Assembly: GCF_018446385.1 (NCBI RefSeq)
Contig: NW_024589864.1
Span: 169,311-233,310 of the forward strand
DNA from: Zingiber officinale
Lineage: Eukaryota > Streptophyta > Magnoliopsida > Zingiberales > Zingiberaceae
DNA: 64,000 nucleotides
Reading direction: 5' to 3'
The notes under the pieces are model-generated. The model worked only from the letters and a program-made list of their open reading frames with translations, was not told where the DNA came from and did no database searches. Position 1 is the stretch's first letter. The number at the start of each line of letters is the position of its first letter. Of the stretch, positions 41,041 through 51,717 are shown in pieces. Both the position numbers and the translations under genes were made by a program.

Positions 41041-41940
41041 TGATGATGTCCAAGAGTTGAGTCGATGGGTGCTGGGGAGATGACGCTCATGTTGATTGGA
41101 TGTAGACTGAAGATGACGTGGGCCTCCGACGAGCTAAGTCTGCAACCACAAGTCGTTAGTACCGAGCCGGGGAGAATTTCCAGCGATGACCTTCCGACGC
41201 TCAAATCAGTCACCGGCGACAAGCGAATGAAGTGGAGAAGAAAACAGAGCAGCAACGTAACTGTAACTACAGTGAGAATGAGCATACCTCTGTTGAAATC
41301 TGAGAGTTCTTATATAGGGCTCCCGAGAGGTGTGTGCACGCTTTCAAGGCATGCACGCTTCTCGGAGCATACCTGGAAATGATGTGTCAGAAAAACGTGT
41401 CTGACGTCATACCTTAACAATCCGAGCATATCCCTGCTATGATAGTGGAAGTTTCCACCGTACGATTTATGTCTGACCATGCCGTCTGTCGCGCGACACT
41501 GATCCCTAGGAAGATATTTCCAACTGCTCCTTTTGTTCGTTTCTGGGCCGAGCGGGAGAGTCGCTCGACCAATCCGTTGTCCGGGTGATATTGTGGTCGG
41601 GTCGAGCGTCCGCTCGACCAATGGTCTGTTGTCCGGTTCCGTCCTGTCGAGCGAGGGAGGCCTGCCTGCTTGGTCGGAGATGCGTCCACCGTTTAACCGA
41701 GTGAGACGGCCGCTCGGCCCTCGTCCTTTCATTGAGCTTTTTGAGTGTAGAAAGCTCGGTATTTGACCGAGCTGTCGAAGTGTCGGATCAGCTACTCTTC
41801 ATGTCGACCGGGATGATGGTTTACTCGATCGGACGAGTGTCAGGACGTTGAACACTTTGATTATGACCCTCTACGTAACAATGACCTTCCACGTGGCAAT
41901 GATCACCTACAAGACGGGTCCCACTCTTACCACGGGAACA
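41041..41940 (-). mobile_element. Solo LTR, 900 bp
   Basis: On + it begins TGATGATGTCC and ends ACGGGAACA. It is flanked by exact 5-bp duplications ATATT (41036-41040 and 41941-41945). A minus-strand TATA box CTATATAAG (41317-41309) suggests minus orientation. It carries CGCTCGACC-type repeats near 41550-41720 and the phrase CCGACGCTCAAAT that resembles the gypsy LTR near 25370, so a gypsy family is likely. No coding DNA is present. Confidence 0.85.
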
Positions 41941-42311
41941 ATATTAATAATCTATCAATAAAAAAAAATGAACTGGTGACACCTATTCATTCATGTCTCC
42001 CGATTGTCTGTTGAATCCATTAGATAAAATCACTACGAGGGATAGGCGTTGACCTGGTGTCAAAAGTTCATTGAAAGTGAAAAAAAAATACAAAACAGGG
42101 ATCAAAAAGGTACAAATATGTAGTCAAATCATTACATAAACAAAGCGAAGAGCTACGATTTGTTTATATTGAATGTTGATTCTTTAGGTTAGACGATTTA
42201 CGAGTTAGTGGGTTGACTTTAAAAGCGATATAAAAAATAAATTACAACACGAGTTAATGGGATTGTTGCGCTCGAGGGATAAAATAAATGCGTGAGTGAT
42301 TTATTTTTTTG

Positions 42312-42439
42312 AAAAATTATTATTTGTTTTCTTGTTTAGTGGTTGATATTTGTAAATGACAATTAATATATATATATATATATATATCAAAAATTTATTA
42401 TTTGTTTTCTTGTTTAGTGGTTGATATTTGTAAATGACA

Positions 42440-42475
<36 letters not shown>
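42312..42475. repeat. Tandem duplication of ~77 bp ending in (AT)n
   Basis: The unit from AAAAATTATTATTTG through GTAAATGACAATTA to an (AT)n tract occurs twice, starting about 42312 and 42389. The copies are nearly identical except for the length of the AT tract. Slippage or unequal exchange at the microsatellite is the simple explanation. Confidence 0.9.
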
Positions 42476-42479
<4 letters not shown>

Positions 42480-42890
42480 GTTAATCTACAGCTACTATTG
42501 TTTTGTTGGGATGTCTAGGATGTCTGAAATTGATCTAGTCGACCCAATTTTCAGTTGTTTATTTTGTCTATTTTTTTTTAACTCCGGCATTAAGGTAATT
42601 AGATTTTATCTTTAAATTAGAGGTTGAATTATAATGTTCAAGTTAAAAAAAATAAAATTTAAAAAAATTTATATGCTCACGTGGTATAATATAGTATTTA
42701 GGGTGTTTAGGTTAAGGATTCGATAAATTATCTAAAAATTCTCAACCACCACTGAAACATTGCCCTTAGCTCCTAGGTTAGAAAAAAATTATCTCAACTC
42801 CTTAATCAAACATATTTGTTTGCTTCAGCTCCCAAATGAATATCAATTTACCCCATTGCCATCAGCTATAATTAAATCCCACTAAACTAA

Positions 42891-43115
42891 GGGGGCGTTT
42901 GGTTAAATGATAGGAATAACTATAGGTATGAGTTTGATAGTAGGGTGAAATGGGAATAAGAATGGAAATGAAACTCATCAAGTTATATGAGTTTGATTGA
43001 TTCCAATAAATCTAGTAATCATTCCCAAAATGTCATTCCCAAACCCACAATCCAAACACTATCTTTTACTATCATTTCATTCCCTCATTCCCAAACTCAT
43101 TAACCAAACACCCCC
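42891..43115. mobile_element. PIF/Harbinger (Tourist-like) MITE, 225 bp
   Basis: Inverted ends GGGGGCGTTTGGTTAA and GGGGGTGTTTGGTTAA (one mismatch) flank the element. The 3-bp target duplication is TAA (42888-42890 and 43116-43118). The interior has complementary halves (GGGAATAAGAATGGAAATG versus CATTTCATTCCCTCATTCCC), so it folds. Confidence 0.9.
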
Positions 43116-43329
43116 TAATTTTTTTTCTAACAATTCTCAATGTCGAGCGTCGACTTCTACCCTAAACCATCGACAATCACGCGATTGAATTTAATTGACC
43201 TTGAAGGCCAAAATCCTTTATTTTTTAAATATAAAAAGTCCAAAATAAGGTATAATTCTTCCTAAATTCAACATCATTTAAATTGTTACATGCAAAAAGT
43301 AAAAATTATTACATACAGATGAAAGTATA

Positions 43330-43765
43330 GATGAAATTTTTTCATGGGTTCTGAGCCTCGTGGAGAAATCCAAAATGGGGCCGAATTCAAAAAAAAAATT
43401 TCAGGTTCAGGAATTTTTTTTGGGTTAGGGTTCAAGTTCGGGGAATTTTTTCGAATTCGGATTTGTGTTTAGGAAATTTTTTTGGGTTAACGTTCAAATT
43501 CGAGGAATTTTTTTGGAACCGAATTCGGGTTGGGACAAGTATGGGGATGCTATCCCCATCTCCGAACTTGTCCCGATACCACATGGAGTACGGGGACGGG
43601 GACGGGAATTGAGATAGGAATGATGATGGAGATGGGGAATGAGATTCACCAATACCATTTTATCTTTGTTCCCGTAGGGATAAGATAGGGATTTTTTTGA
43701 TTAGATGGAAGCAGGGATGGGGATGATAAATATGTCCCCGTCCCACCCTATTGTCATCTCTAGAT
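43330..43765. repeat. Low-complexity repeat with GGGGAC and TTTTTTGGGTT units
   Basis: About 43390-43530 repeats a unit around GGAATTTTTTTGGGTT and TTCGGG. About 43530-43765 is rich in ACGGGGACGGG and GATGGGGAT phrases, with partly complementary ends (GGGATAGCATCC- and GTCCCCGTCC-like). It looks like a degraded DNA transposon. The ends were not fixed. Confidence 0.35.
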
Positions 43766-44021
43766 AAGAGAGATTAAAAAAATTAAATTTTAACTATATA
43801 ATGATCCCATGTCGAATGTCAATCATGCTCGCTCATATAAGAATTTAGATATCATGCACATGTTATGCACATCGTGTGTATACCTAAATTTTTTTTTTTC
43901 GATTTGAATAGTTTTTGTGTTTAATATTATAATTTAATTTCTAAATTTTAAAAATAGAAATTTTAAATTTTAAAAATATTAAAAAATTCACCGTATACGC
44001 GACAATCACTAGCGCCGTCCC

Positions 44022-44521
44022 TAAGGGTGTAATTGAACCGAGCCGAACTCTTGAATATTTGAGCTTGATTCGTTTATAATCGAGCCGAATTCGAACTTTA
44101 TTTAACGAATATACTCATGACTCACGAGTTTATTCGAACTTTTATCGAGTCCAAACGAGTTTAATAAATATAAATTATAAATTTAAATATTCATTAAAAA
44201 TTAAATTATATATTTAGAGAAAATTATAATATTCTTATTAAAATTTATAATTTTATTCTAATAAATAAATTTAATATATTTATCTATAATTTTCATAAGT
44301 AGAGTGTAAAATCTATAAATTTAATATCAAAACTATTATTTTTTAATTTAAAAGTTGATTCATGAGCTTAACGAACGTGTTCACAAGCTAACAAACCAAA
44401 TATCACGAAACTTGAGTTTGATTTGTTTATCTTAACGAACCTCAATAAACAAGCTCAAACGAGCTTTTATCGAATCGAGCTTCGAATAACTTACGAGCGG
44501 CTTAATTCATTTACACCCCTA
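44022..44521. mobile_element. hAT-type MITE, 500 bp
   Basis: Ends TAAGGGTGTAATTGAA and, reversed, TAGGGGTGTAAATGAA. The 8-bp flanks GCCGTCCC (44014-44021) and ACCGTTCC (44522-44529) match at 6 of 8 positions. The interior shares CGAGCCGA and CGAACTC motifs with the element at 36433-36856. Confidence 0.75.
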
Positions 44522-45262
44522 ACCGTTCCAGCTAAAATCGACGTGTATATATATATATATATATACACAAATTTATATTTATTTAATTATTTAAAGTGAG
44601 TTTTTTAAAGTCTCTGAGCTTTTTGTCTCTTTCTTCAGATATATTATTATTAGTTAATATATATATTTTTTACACATTATTATTAATAGTTGATATTGAG
44701 TGTGCAGCAGTGCAGCGCAGGCAGTGAGGAGCAGCGGCGCAGGGGTGCAGGCGTGCAGCTTTACGGTGGGCAACGAATGCTGAATGCATCGTGTCGTGTC
44801 ATGTGGGAGAAAGTAGATTGTCTTTTTTAGACATTGCATGAGCCACATCATGTCCCCCTCACGCATGCTTCGTAGCCTAGTTCTATATTCAATTAAATTT
44901 ATAAACATAAATGTTTAGCTCATAATTCTAACCCATAAAAATGCAATATTATTATAATAACCTATGCAACTATTGAACTCTTAAATAATAAAATGATAAA
45001 AAAAGGAAGGTAGATAAGAATGTGAGTGACAAATTACTGTGCCCTTGCCTTTGTATTAATTTAGATGAGCTCATACGTCTCCTTCGCCTTGTTTGTTCAT
45101 ATTTGTCCCTCGAATCTATTTATCACTCCATTAACTCATCTCATCGAACTATGCAACTTCAATTGATTACTTGCAATGCAGGCCCTACCAGCAACCTACT
45201 TCCGAAATCAATCAACTCATCCAACTCATCTTAATTATAGCAATCAATGCATGGCCTCTAAT

Positions 45263-45505
45263 CTACAGTGTGACGGGCTCACTAGTTTTATGAAACCATG
45301 GATCGAGCAGACTCTTGGGCTGCTTTGGAGGCACCGAGGAAGATGAGAGAAGGGAGTACATTCCCAGAACTCGACGTGTTGTCTCGTAGCACTTCGTTGC
45401 TGCAGTGCACAGCTCTTTGACACGCTTCTCAATCACTTCCGACTTGACACTGCGCTTCAATCTAATCAGCTGAAAGGGGAGGCAGTGCAGGTGCAGCAGC
45501 AGCAT
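45263..45505 (-). CDS. Small open reading frame, unknown, uncertain gene
   Basis: An 80-residue frame starts MLLLHLHCLPFQLIRLKRS and then has a basic and helical middle (EKRVKELCTAATKCYETTRR) and a Ser/Pro-rich tail. I do not recognise the family. The surrounding DNA (about 45240-46600) is less AT-rich than its neighbours and free of obvious repeats, as would fit a low-copy transcribed locus. It could equally be chance or part of a non-coding RNA. Confidence 0.25.
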   Translation of the reverse strand: MLLLHLHCLPFQLIRLKRSVKSEVIEKRVKELCTAATKCYETTRRVLGMYSLLSSSSVPPKQPKSLLDPWFHKTSEPVTL

Positions 45506-48500
45506 CTTCTAAGAATCCAAGGCATTGCGTCAAACTGATGGTGGGAGTGGGTTAAGCAGCAGCCTTGGACTCAAGAGACTCACACTTTCGAATTTCTAAT
45601 TTATCATGAGATAATGACAAGTATATAAGGGCTGGTTGTTTTCTATTTATCTAATTCTATCACTTGGTAAGAAAATGAAAAGGCTCACAGGTACTGCTGT
45701 CCCTGATTCTCTAATCAGAGTCCAAGCTTCAGGCAAGCATTGAATGTCTACACTTTTTGACATCTCACCTTTTTCAGACTTCTGCTCAATGAGACTGGTA
45801 AGGAGTCAAATCCGAGGGAGGAGAAGGTAAAATCATTAAACCAGTACTTTCCCAATGCGACTCTTCTTCACCGAGAGAATCCAACAGGCAAACAAAGAGA
45901 CTGGCGAGAAGGAACAACTTCGAGTATGTCCTTGCACCAGCTAGATCTCCACCGTGGCTGTACATGGAATAGTTTCTACGAGCTAGTTCGACTCACCATC
46001 ATGTCTTGATGATGTCGATCGAACATAAAGGACTTGCCTCCTGTTTACTGCTTGTGATGACTGCATTATTGCAGAACGAGAGTAGCAGGGCATAGTAATG
46101 GAATTTTGACCTCTTCTTCTCTACCTTTCCAAAGATTTCTGCATGAGACATCAGCATACGGTTTCCTTTCTCTCTGTCTCTTCTTGTGTTACCTGCTTTA
46201 CTGTGAGATTAACTTAGAGATCACAAGTATGTCTGCACACCAATAACTTTAACTATAGCTTCTCTAGAGTACCCAATAACCTCCACTGCAACTCATGTAG
46301 CCAGAATTTTGCCTCCCTTACGTCCAATATTCCTGCAGCTTTTAAACATAGCCCATAGCTTCTCCTAGACTTTAGATAGCTCTAACGATCAGAAATTCCA
46401 AGTCTTAGTCCTCACCATGCGAAAGCATATTGAATACCATCTAAAAAGTTCTAAAACTTGGCACTTGAATCATAATTGAGCTTTTGGGGGATGAGTACCA
46501 TGGCCATGTGTAAGAACTTGTAAAAATAACAGCACAGGGTGATATCTGAATCCATCCATACCTTTGGAAAGATCAGGCTGTGGCCCCCGGTTGAATCAAC
46601 AAGCAGTACGACTGCAAGAAAATTCCATGAAGAGGCTCAAAAGTTAATACTGCTAAGTAACAGGTAGAACAGGATGGGGATCACAAGTACTAGGTGAAAA
46701 TATAGACGTCAGACTTCATGTATGTAATGGCAGATGCGAGACAATGGACAAGAGACGAATATAAATTTTTTCGGAGAACTGATCTGATCTAAACAGCGAT
46801 ACACAGTAGAAGAAGTTGAATAATTCTCTACTCAGCAACGCAAATTTGTTATCGCCCATACAACAATGATATGTTTGGACCATTTGATGGAATCTAAAAA
46901 AATACAAATTATTAGTAACAAAATGAAGTACTGTGTAATACATAATCTCAAGGACAATGGCCAAATTAGACTATGTTTAACCTTGAACTTGTTCTTTGAG
47001 TTTATTTATTAAAAATCTTATTTAGATTTTACCTTACCATTTAACTAGAACCATTTGTATCTTTATAATTTGGTTAAAACATTTTATCTTAAAATTTTCT
47101 GAATCCTAATTAATGGGTTTAAATTAAAAGAGCTTTTTAAGTAAGATATTTAAAACTTACATATTTGGAGAGTTTTAAAAATAGATGATTCGTATGGTTT
47201 TTATAACATTAATGCTTTAAATGCAAAAACTAATTAATATTTTAAAATTTAAATTTTACAATTGTGAACAAAATAATATGGGCTGTTAATGAACATGATT
47301 CCCCAAGCCTTTATAGCACGAAGAATGCCTCAAGGATTCGAAACATGCCTCTTACATGATAAGGAAGAATTTCATATATAGGCCTACAGAATATCACCAA
47401 TATCTTTGTTTGCATACATTGAGACTCACCCCATAGTACTGCTTGGAATTAAGTTTGTATTGCTACACATATTTACTTGTGCAATAGATACATGAGAAGT
47501 GAAACCAATATGCAATACAGAGATATCTGGAAGAGGAGACTAAGGAAGCACTTGATCATAATGTCAAAACCTTGTTAACATTAATGCTTTAGCTCGATAA
47601 ATTATCAGTAAGGTTACTGCAAAAATGATACCTAAATCAGAACTTCTAATGCTGATTTTTGGAACATGTCATGAAGCTCCAGTCCTTTTTTTCCCCTCCA
47701 TACTGAAATTTAGCTTTCCTGAGCTCTCTAATTATATAATAGTAGTGGAAAAGGTTAGTGTGTATTGGTTGAATGTATTAAGATTTACACATTGAATTAC
47801 TTCATATGTTTGGTTTTCACAAATTGCAGAATGTGTATAATTCTTATGAAAACGGCAACATTCAAAAATGTGGAAACATCACATTAATGGCCCTTACAAC
47901 AACCCCACGTCATATAGAAAGAGGTTCAATAGGAGCACAGATGGTAAGTGCATGGCAAAGTGTCTGGCGGTGATAAAATCTCTGGGATTCGACCCTTGTT
48001 CAATCTAAAATACTGTGCGCCTACCATCTGTGCCAAGGTCGGGAAAAAAAAACTAACAACATTCGAGGATTGATGAAGCATGGACAAACTCTAGGCTTGC
48101 TGCATTGAGAAGTTAACTATCACTGTATTTATTATTGGAACCATCATGTTATGCTGCAAGAACATCTACTCCATGTCCTCATAAGGATATCCAATTGATT
48201 AGAGAGTGACAAATTTATTATAATGGGGCAATCAATTCTCAACGGCCGCATGCTCTCGGGAAAAAAATCACCTCTCACCCTCTAATCATTTGGCGGTCGG
48301 CTATAAGCTAATCCCGTGATTTACCGCCTTCCTTCGCATATCCTACGGACGAAGTATGAAGAACGCCTGGATAAAAATAATCATCTTTTGCTATCATAAA
48401 AGAACATCTACTCTATCCTTACGTCTTACTCTGATGCTGAAAAACAGGAATGAAGAATTGAAGATTGACAGCCTTAAGCAATTATTCTCTATCTACAACT

Positions 48501-48826
48501 ACAACAAACTCCCAGCTAAGTTTCCAATAGGATTTAGTGATTTTTTTTTTTTTACTTGGGAAATACTTTTCCAATTGTTGCTTAGATGGAAATATTTAAG
48601 GACAGAAAGAAACAAATGGAAAGGTGTCTAACTTTTTGTTAGTTTTGATACACCCAAACATCGGTGGGAACGGAGGGATAGAAAATTCTCTAGGTGACGA
48701 AAGGCTAGATAGATTGCTTCCTTTGAAGAAATTGCACCAAAAAACTTCTTCTTACAAATCTTCCTCTCCATTCTCGTCACCGGCCACCACAAGCATCTAC
48801 CATAGCAATGATCACACTTCTTAAGG
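45506..48826. other. Long region without a recognised gene
   Basis: The part to about 46700 is moderately GC and repeat-poor. From 46950 it becomes AT-rich. A tRNA-like head and A-run at about 47940-48050 (GGGATTCGACCC, then a poly-A stretch) suggests a degraded SINE, with no duplication found. No protein domain was found on either strand. Confidence 0.4.
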
Positions 48827-49570
48827 ATGTGGTGTAGTGGTTAAGCACTTAGGGAATAATAAAGAGGACGAGAGTTCAAATCTCAATCCTAAGGGCATTT
48901 CTAATGGTTAAACTTTTCAAGAAATATTTTTATAGTTCCCAATATGCCACATCACAAGTATGAAAACCTTTTAAGGCATCTCCTTAAACCTCTCAATGAG
49001 CTTTTTTTGTAATTTTCAATATGCTACATCATGTCATATCACAAGTATAAACACCTACTATTCTCTCCATAATGAAAAAACCTCCATATAATTTTTTTTG
49101 TATGTCCTACATTATAAATCATATATTTTTATTTATTATTTTGTCATTTAATATATCTATATAATTTTCATTTAATATTTTAATTAATTAATTATTTTAA
49201 TTTATTTATAATTTTTAACAAATTAATTAATTAATTAATGATTTTAATTTAATTATAGTCATTTATATATTTTTTTAACTTATCTCAAATATATTTATTT
49301 TTAAAAAAATACCATTTTAATTATTATTAACTATTTATGAAATAAAATATTATAATTAAATATTTCATCAAATAATTTATTTTTAATTATTTGGAAAGGT
49401 CAATCATGCACATTAATTACTACTCCACTTTAAAAGAAAAAAGCAAGTTTGGAAACTCAAACCTACTCTTGAATTAAAAACCCCAAATCTCGCCTACACA
49501 GTCATAAAAGCTTTTTTAGTAAGGGTTTTTAATTTTATAAATCTTTTACAAAATTTGCATTGGAGATGCT
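48827..49570. mobile_element. tRNA-like SINE head followed by a probable MITE
   Basis: At about 48830-48890, GGTGTAGTGGTTAAGCACTT and GAGTTCAAATCTC match the A and B boxes of tRNA-derived SINEs. From about 48893 the sequence GGGCATTTCTAATGG is mirrored at about 49555-49570 by CATTGGAGATGC (reversed GCATCTCCAATG). The interior is AT-rich, with two tandem phrases (CAATATGCCACATCAC and CAATATGCTACATCAT). The end positions are approximate. Confidence 0.45.
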
Positions 49571-49643
49571 TTAATAATGACAAATATTTTATAGAGGTTG
49601 ATAGTGTGCATAAGCTCCATGTAAGTAAATCGGGGAATACTAT

Positions 49644-50155
49644 CTACCAGACGGGATCCTCTGGTCTCGTCTCCCCTGGTCTGCTAAACAAATGGGGACC
49701 ATTGAATCCCTCCAATTACTATAATGGATCATGACCTTATCCGCTAAGAGCATCCTCAATGGGATGTTAAATGGACATTATAATGTCCACTCCCTCTCTA
49801 TTGTGAGTGGGCATTATATAATGTCCACTCACAAGAGAGAGGAGAGAGGGTGTTCAAAGGTTTGAACACCTTTGAACACCCTCTCTCTTAATTTTTTTAA
49901 TATTTTCTTTTTCTTTTTTAGATTATAAAATTTTTAATATTATTTAAAAAACTAATAAAAGGGATGAATAAGTGGATGACGGGACCCATAAATTATGAGG
50001 GTTAATGTTAAAAGGGATGTGTGTGAAAGAGATATGTTGTTATAATGAGTATGTGGCAGTGAACCTCATACTTTTTGATGAGGTGATGGATGTTATAACG
50101 AATTAGCATTGAAGATGTTCTAAAAGTGGACCAGAAGATCCCTGCTCACTATCTA
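49644..50155. mobile_element. Outer MITE interrupted by the MITE at 49748-50120
   Basis: ACGGGATCCTCTGGTC at the left end is mirrored by GACCAGAAGATCCCTGC at the right (reversed, GCAGGGATCTTCTGGTC). Removing the inner element leaves about 135 bp between these ends. The boundaries are approximate. The core CCTCTGG also occurs in the neighbouring MITE at 50174-50330. Confidence 0.5.
49748..50120. mobile_element. PIF/Harbinger-type MITE, 373 bp, nested
   Basis: Ends GAGCATCCTCAATG and, reversed, GAACATCTTCAATG are flanked by TAA on both sides (49745-49747 and 50121-50123). An internal perfect hairpin has 18-bp arms (49843-49860 and 49869-49886) around an 8-base loop. Confidence 0.85.
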
Positions 50156-50173
50156 CCTAGAAGTCTATGAAGA

Positions 50174-50330
50174 GAGCAAATCCTCTGGATCGCTTTTTGT
50201 GGTCCAAAAGATAATCCCTTTGGGATAGATGCCCTCCACTTATAAAATAGGTGAGGATCATTCATCTCCACTAATACATGTAAAAGGACCATCCCTGGAC
50301 CGCAAAAAGCGGTCCAGAGGATTCGGTTCC
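50174..50330. mobile_element. Small MITE with ~30-bp inverted ends
   Basis: The left end CAAATCCTCTGGATCGC, then TTTTTGTGGTCCA, is mirrored by the right end TGGACCGC, AAAAAGCGGTCCAGAGGATT. About 155 bp in total. No clear target duplication was read. Confidence 0.75.
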
Positions 50331-51594
50331 ATCTGTGAACGCCTTGATTATAAAAAAAAAAAAAAAAACGATCACACTACTCGCTATTCTCTAACAGCAT
50401 CTGTCTCCGGCTACATTAAAACTACAACCACACCACCCATGCCTTCAACATCTCAACAGTAGCAGTGTCCATGTTAACTTCTCAAAAACCAAACGAATGA
50501 TAAAGTCTCAACCATCTTGTTCCATCCTCAATTTCCATCCGTTTTACTTTCTATTCTTACATCCAAACAAGCCCTAACAGTATGATAAAACCACATCGAA
50601 TTCTGGACGGTAAAGTTAGAACAGATGGTAAAAGAGCCTTCTTCCGTGAATCTTATTCGTTCTAAACCTCTCAAAAGTAGATTTTCAAAGTTGATTAACC
50701 AAGATCTGAACTATGTTTCCTGCGACAAACTGTTTAAAATATTGCAGGCTCATTCATTCTGGATCTCTCAAAAGTACATTTTCAAAGCTAATTAACCGAA
50801 ATCTCAACTATGTTTTTGCCGAGAAAAACCGTTTAAAATAATGCTGGAGGTAGAAGACGAACGAACCTATTGATAAGTGCGCCGCCGAAAAGGGAAGAGA
50901 TCCGCCTCGGAACGCCGCCCCCGGAGATGATCTGCGAACGCCGTGTCCTTCGTCCGCCAAGAGGAATCGTCGCCTTCTCCTATTTCAAGGGCCGGCATCG
51001 GTTGAATCGCGGTTTGTTAAGCCTCTTTTTCCTTAAAAAAGCGGTGAAAATTTAGTTCCGACCCCTCATACTTTACAGATGTTTAGTTTTCTACGAATGG
51101 TTCACAATATTACAATTTGCTTCGTCATTTTAAAATTAACTTAAAATAAATAAGAGATCAAATTTAAATTTCAAATTAAATAAATATTCTATTGGTTAAC
51201 TTCATAGCGTAGAGTGTGCATAAATTAAGTAATTTTAATTTACCTTATATTAATTTTGACCATAATTACTACATTACTGTCCAAATGAAAAAAAATCTAT
51301 AAAAATTAAGAGAATATTTTCTTAAATGAGGTATTTTTATGATAATAAAAGCAAGAGACATAAATTTAATTTGCACAATAAATCTTTAAACCCACATTTA
51401 TAAAATTATATAGTTACATTACAACTATTTAATAATATATAAATTATAAGTATAAATTTATTAAAAAACAATTTATATTTTTAAACATTTAACACAATTA
51501 CAGTCATGAACATTAAAAAACCTAAATAAATTTATAGTTTTCTAAAAAATAAACGTAATTTTATAATTTTTCTGCATTCCTCTTCTACCCTCCC

Positions 51595-51602
51595 TATATA
51601 AA
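51595..51602 (+). promoter_or_regulatory. TATA box of the WD40 gene
   Basis: TATATAAA, 116 bp before the ATG at 51718. A pyrimidine-rich stretch precedes it and GC-rich 5' UTR follows. Confidence 0.65.
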
Positions 51603-51717
51603 CCGCCCGGCCCGGTTCAAACGAGAGAGCAGCGAGGGCGTGAGAAGGTGCGGCGATAGAGGTTAAGGTTGAAAGCGGCCTCGCCTCCGTTTCCTCTGCC
51701 CTTTCTGTCCTCTTCCG

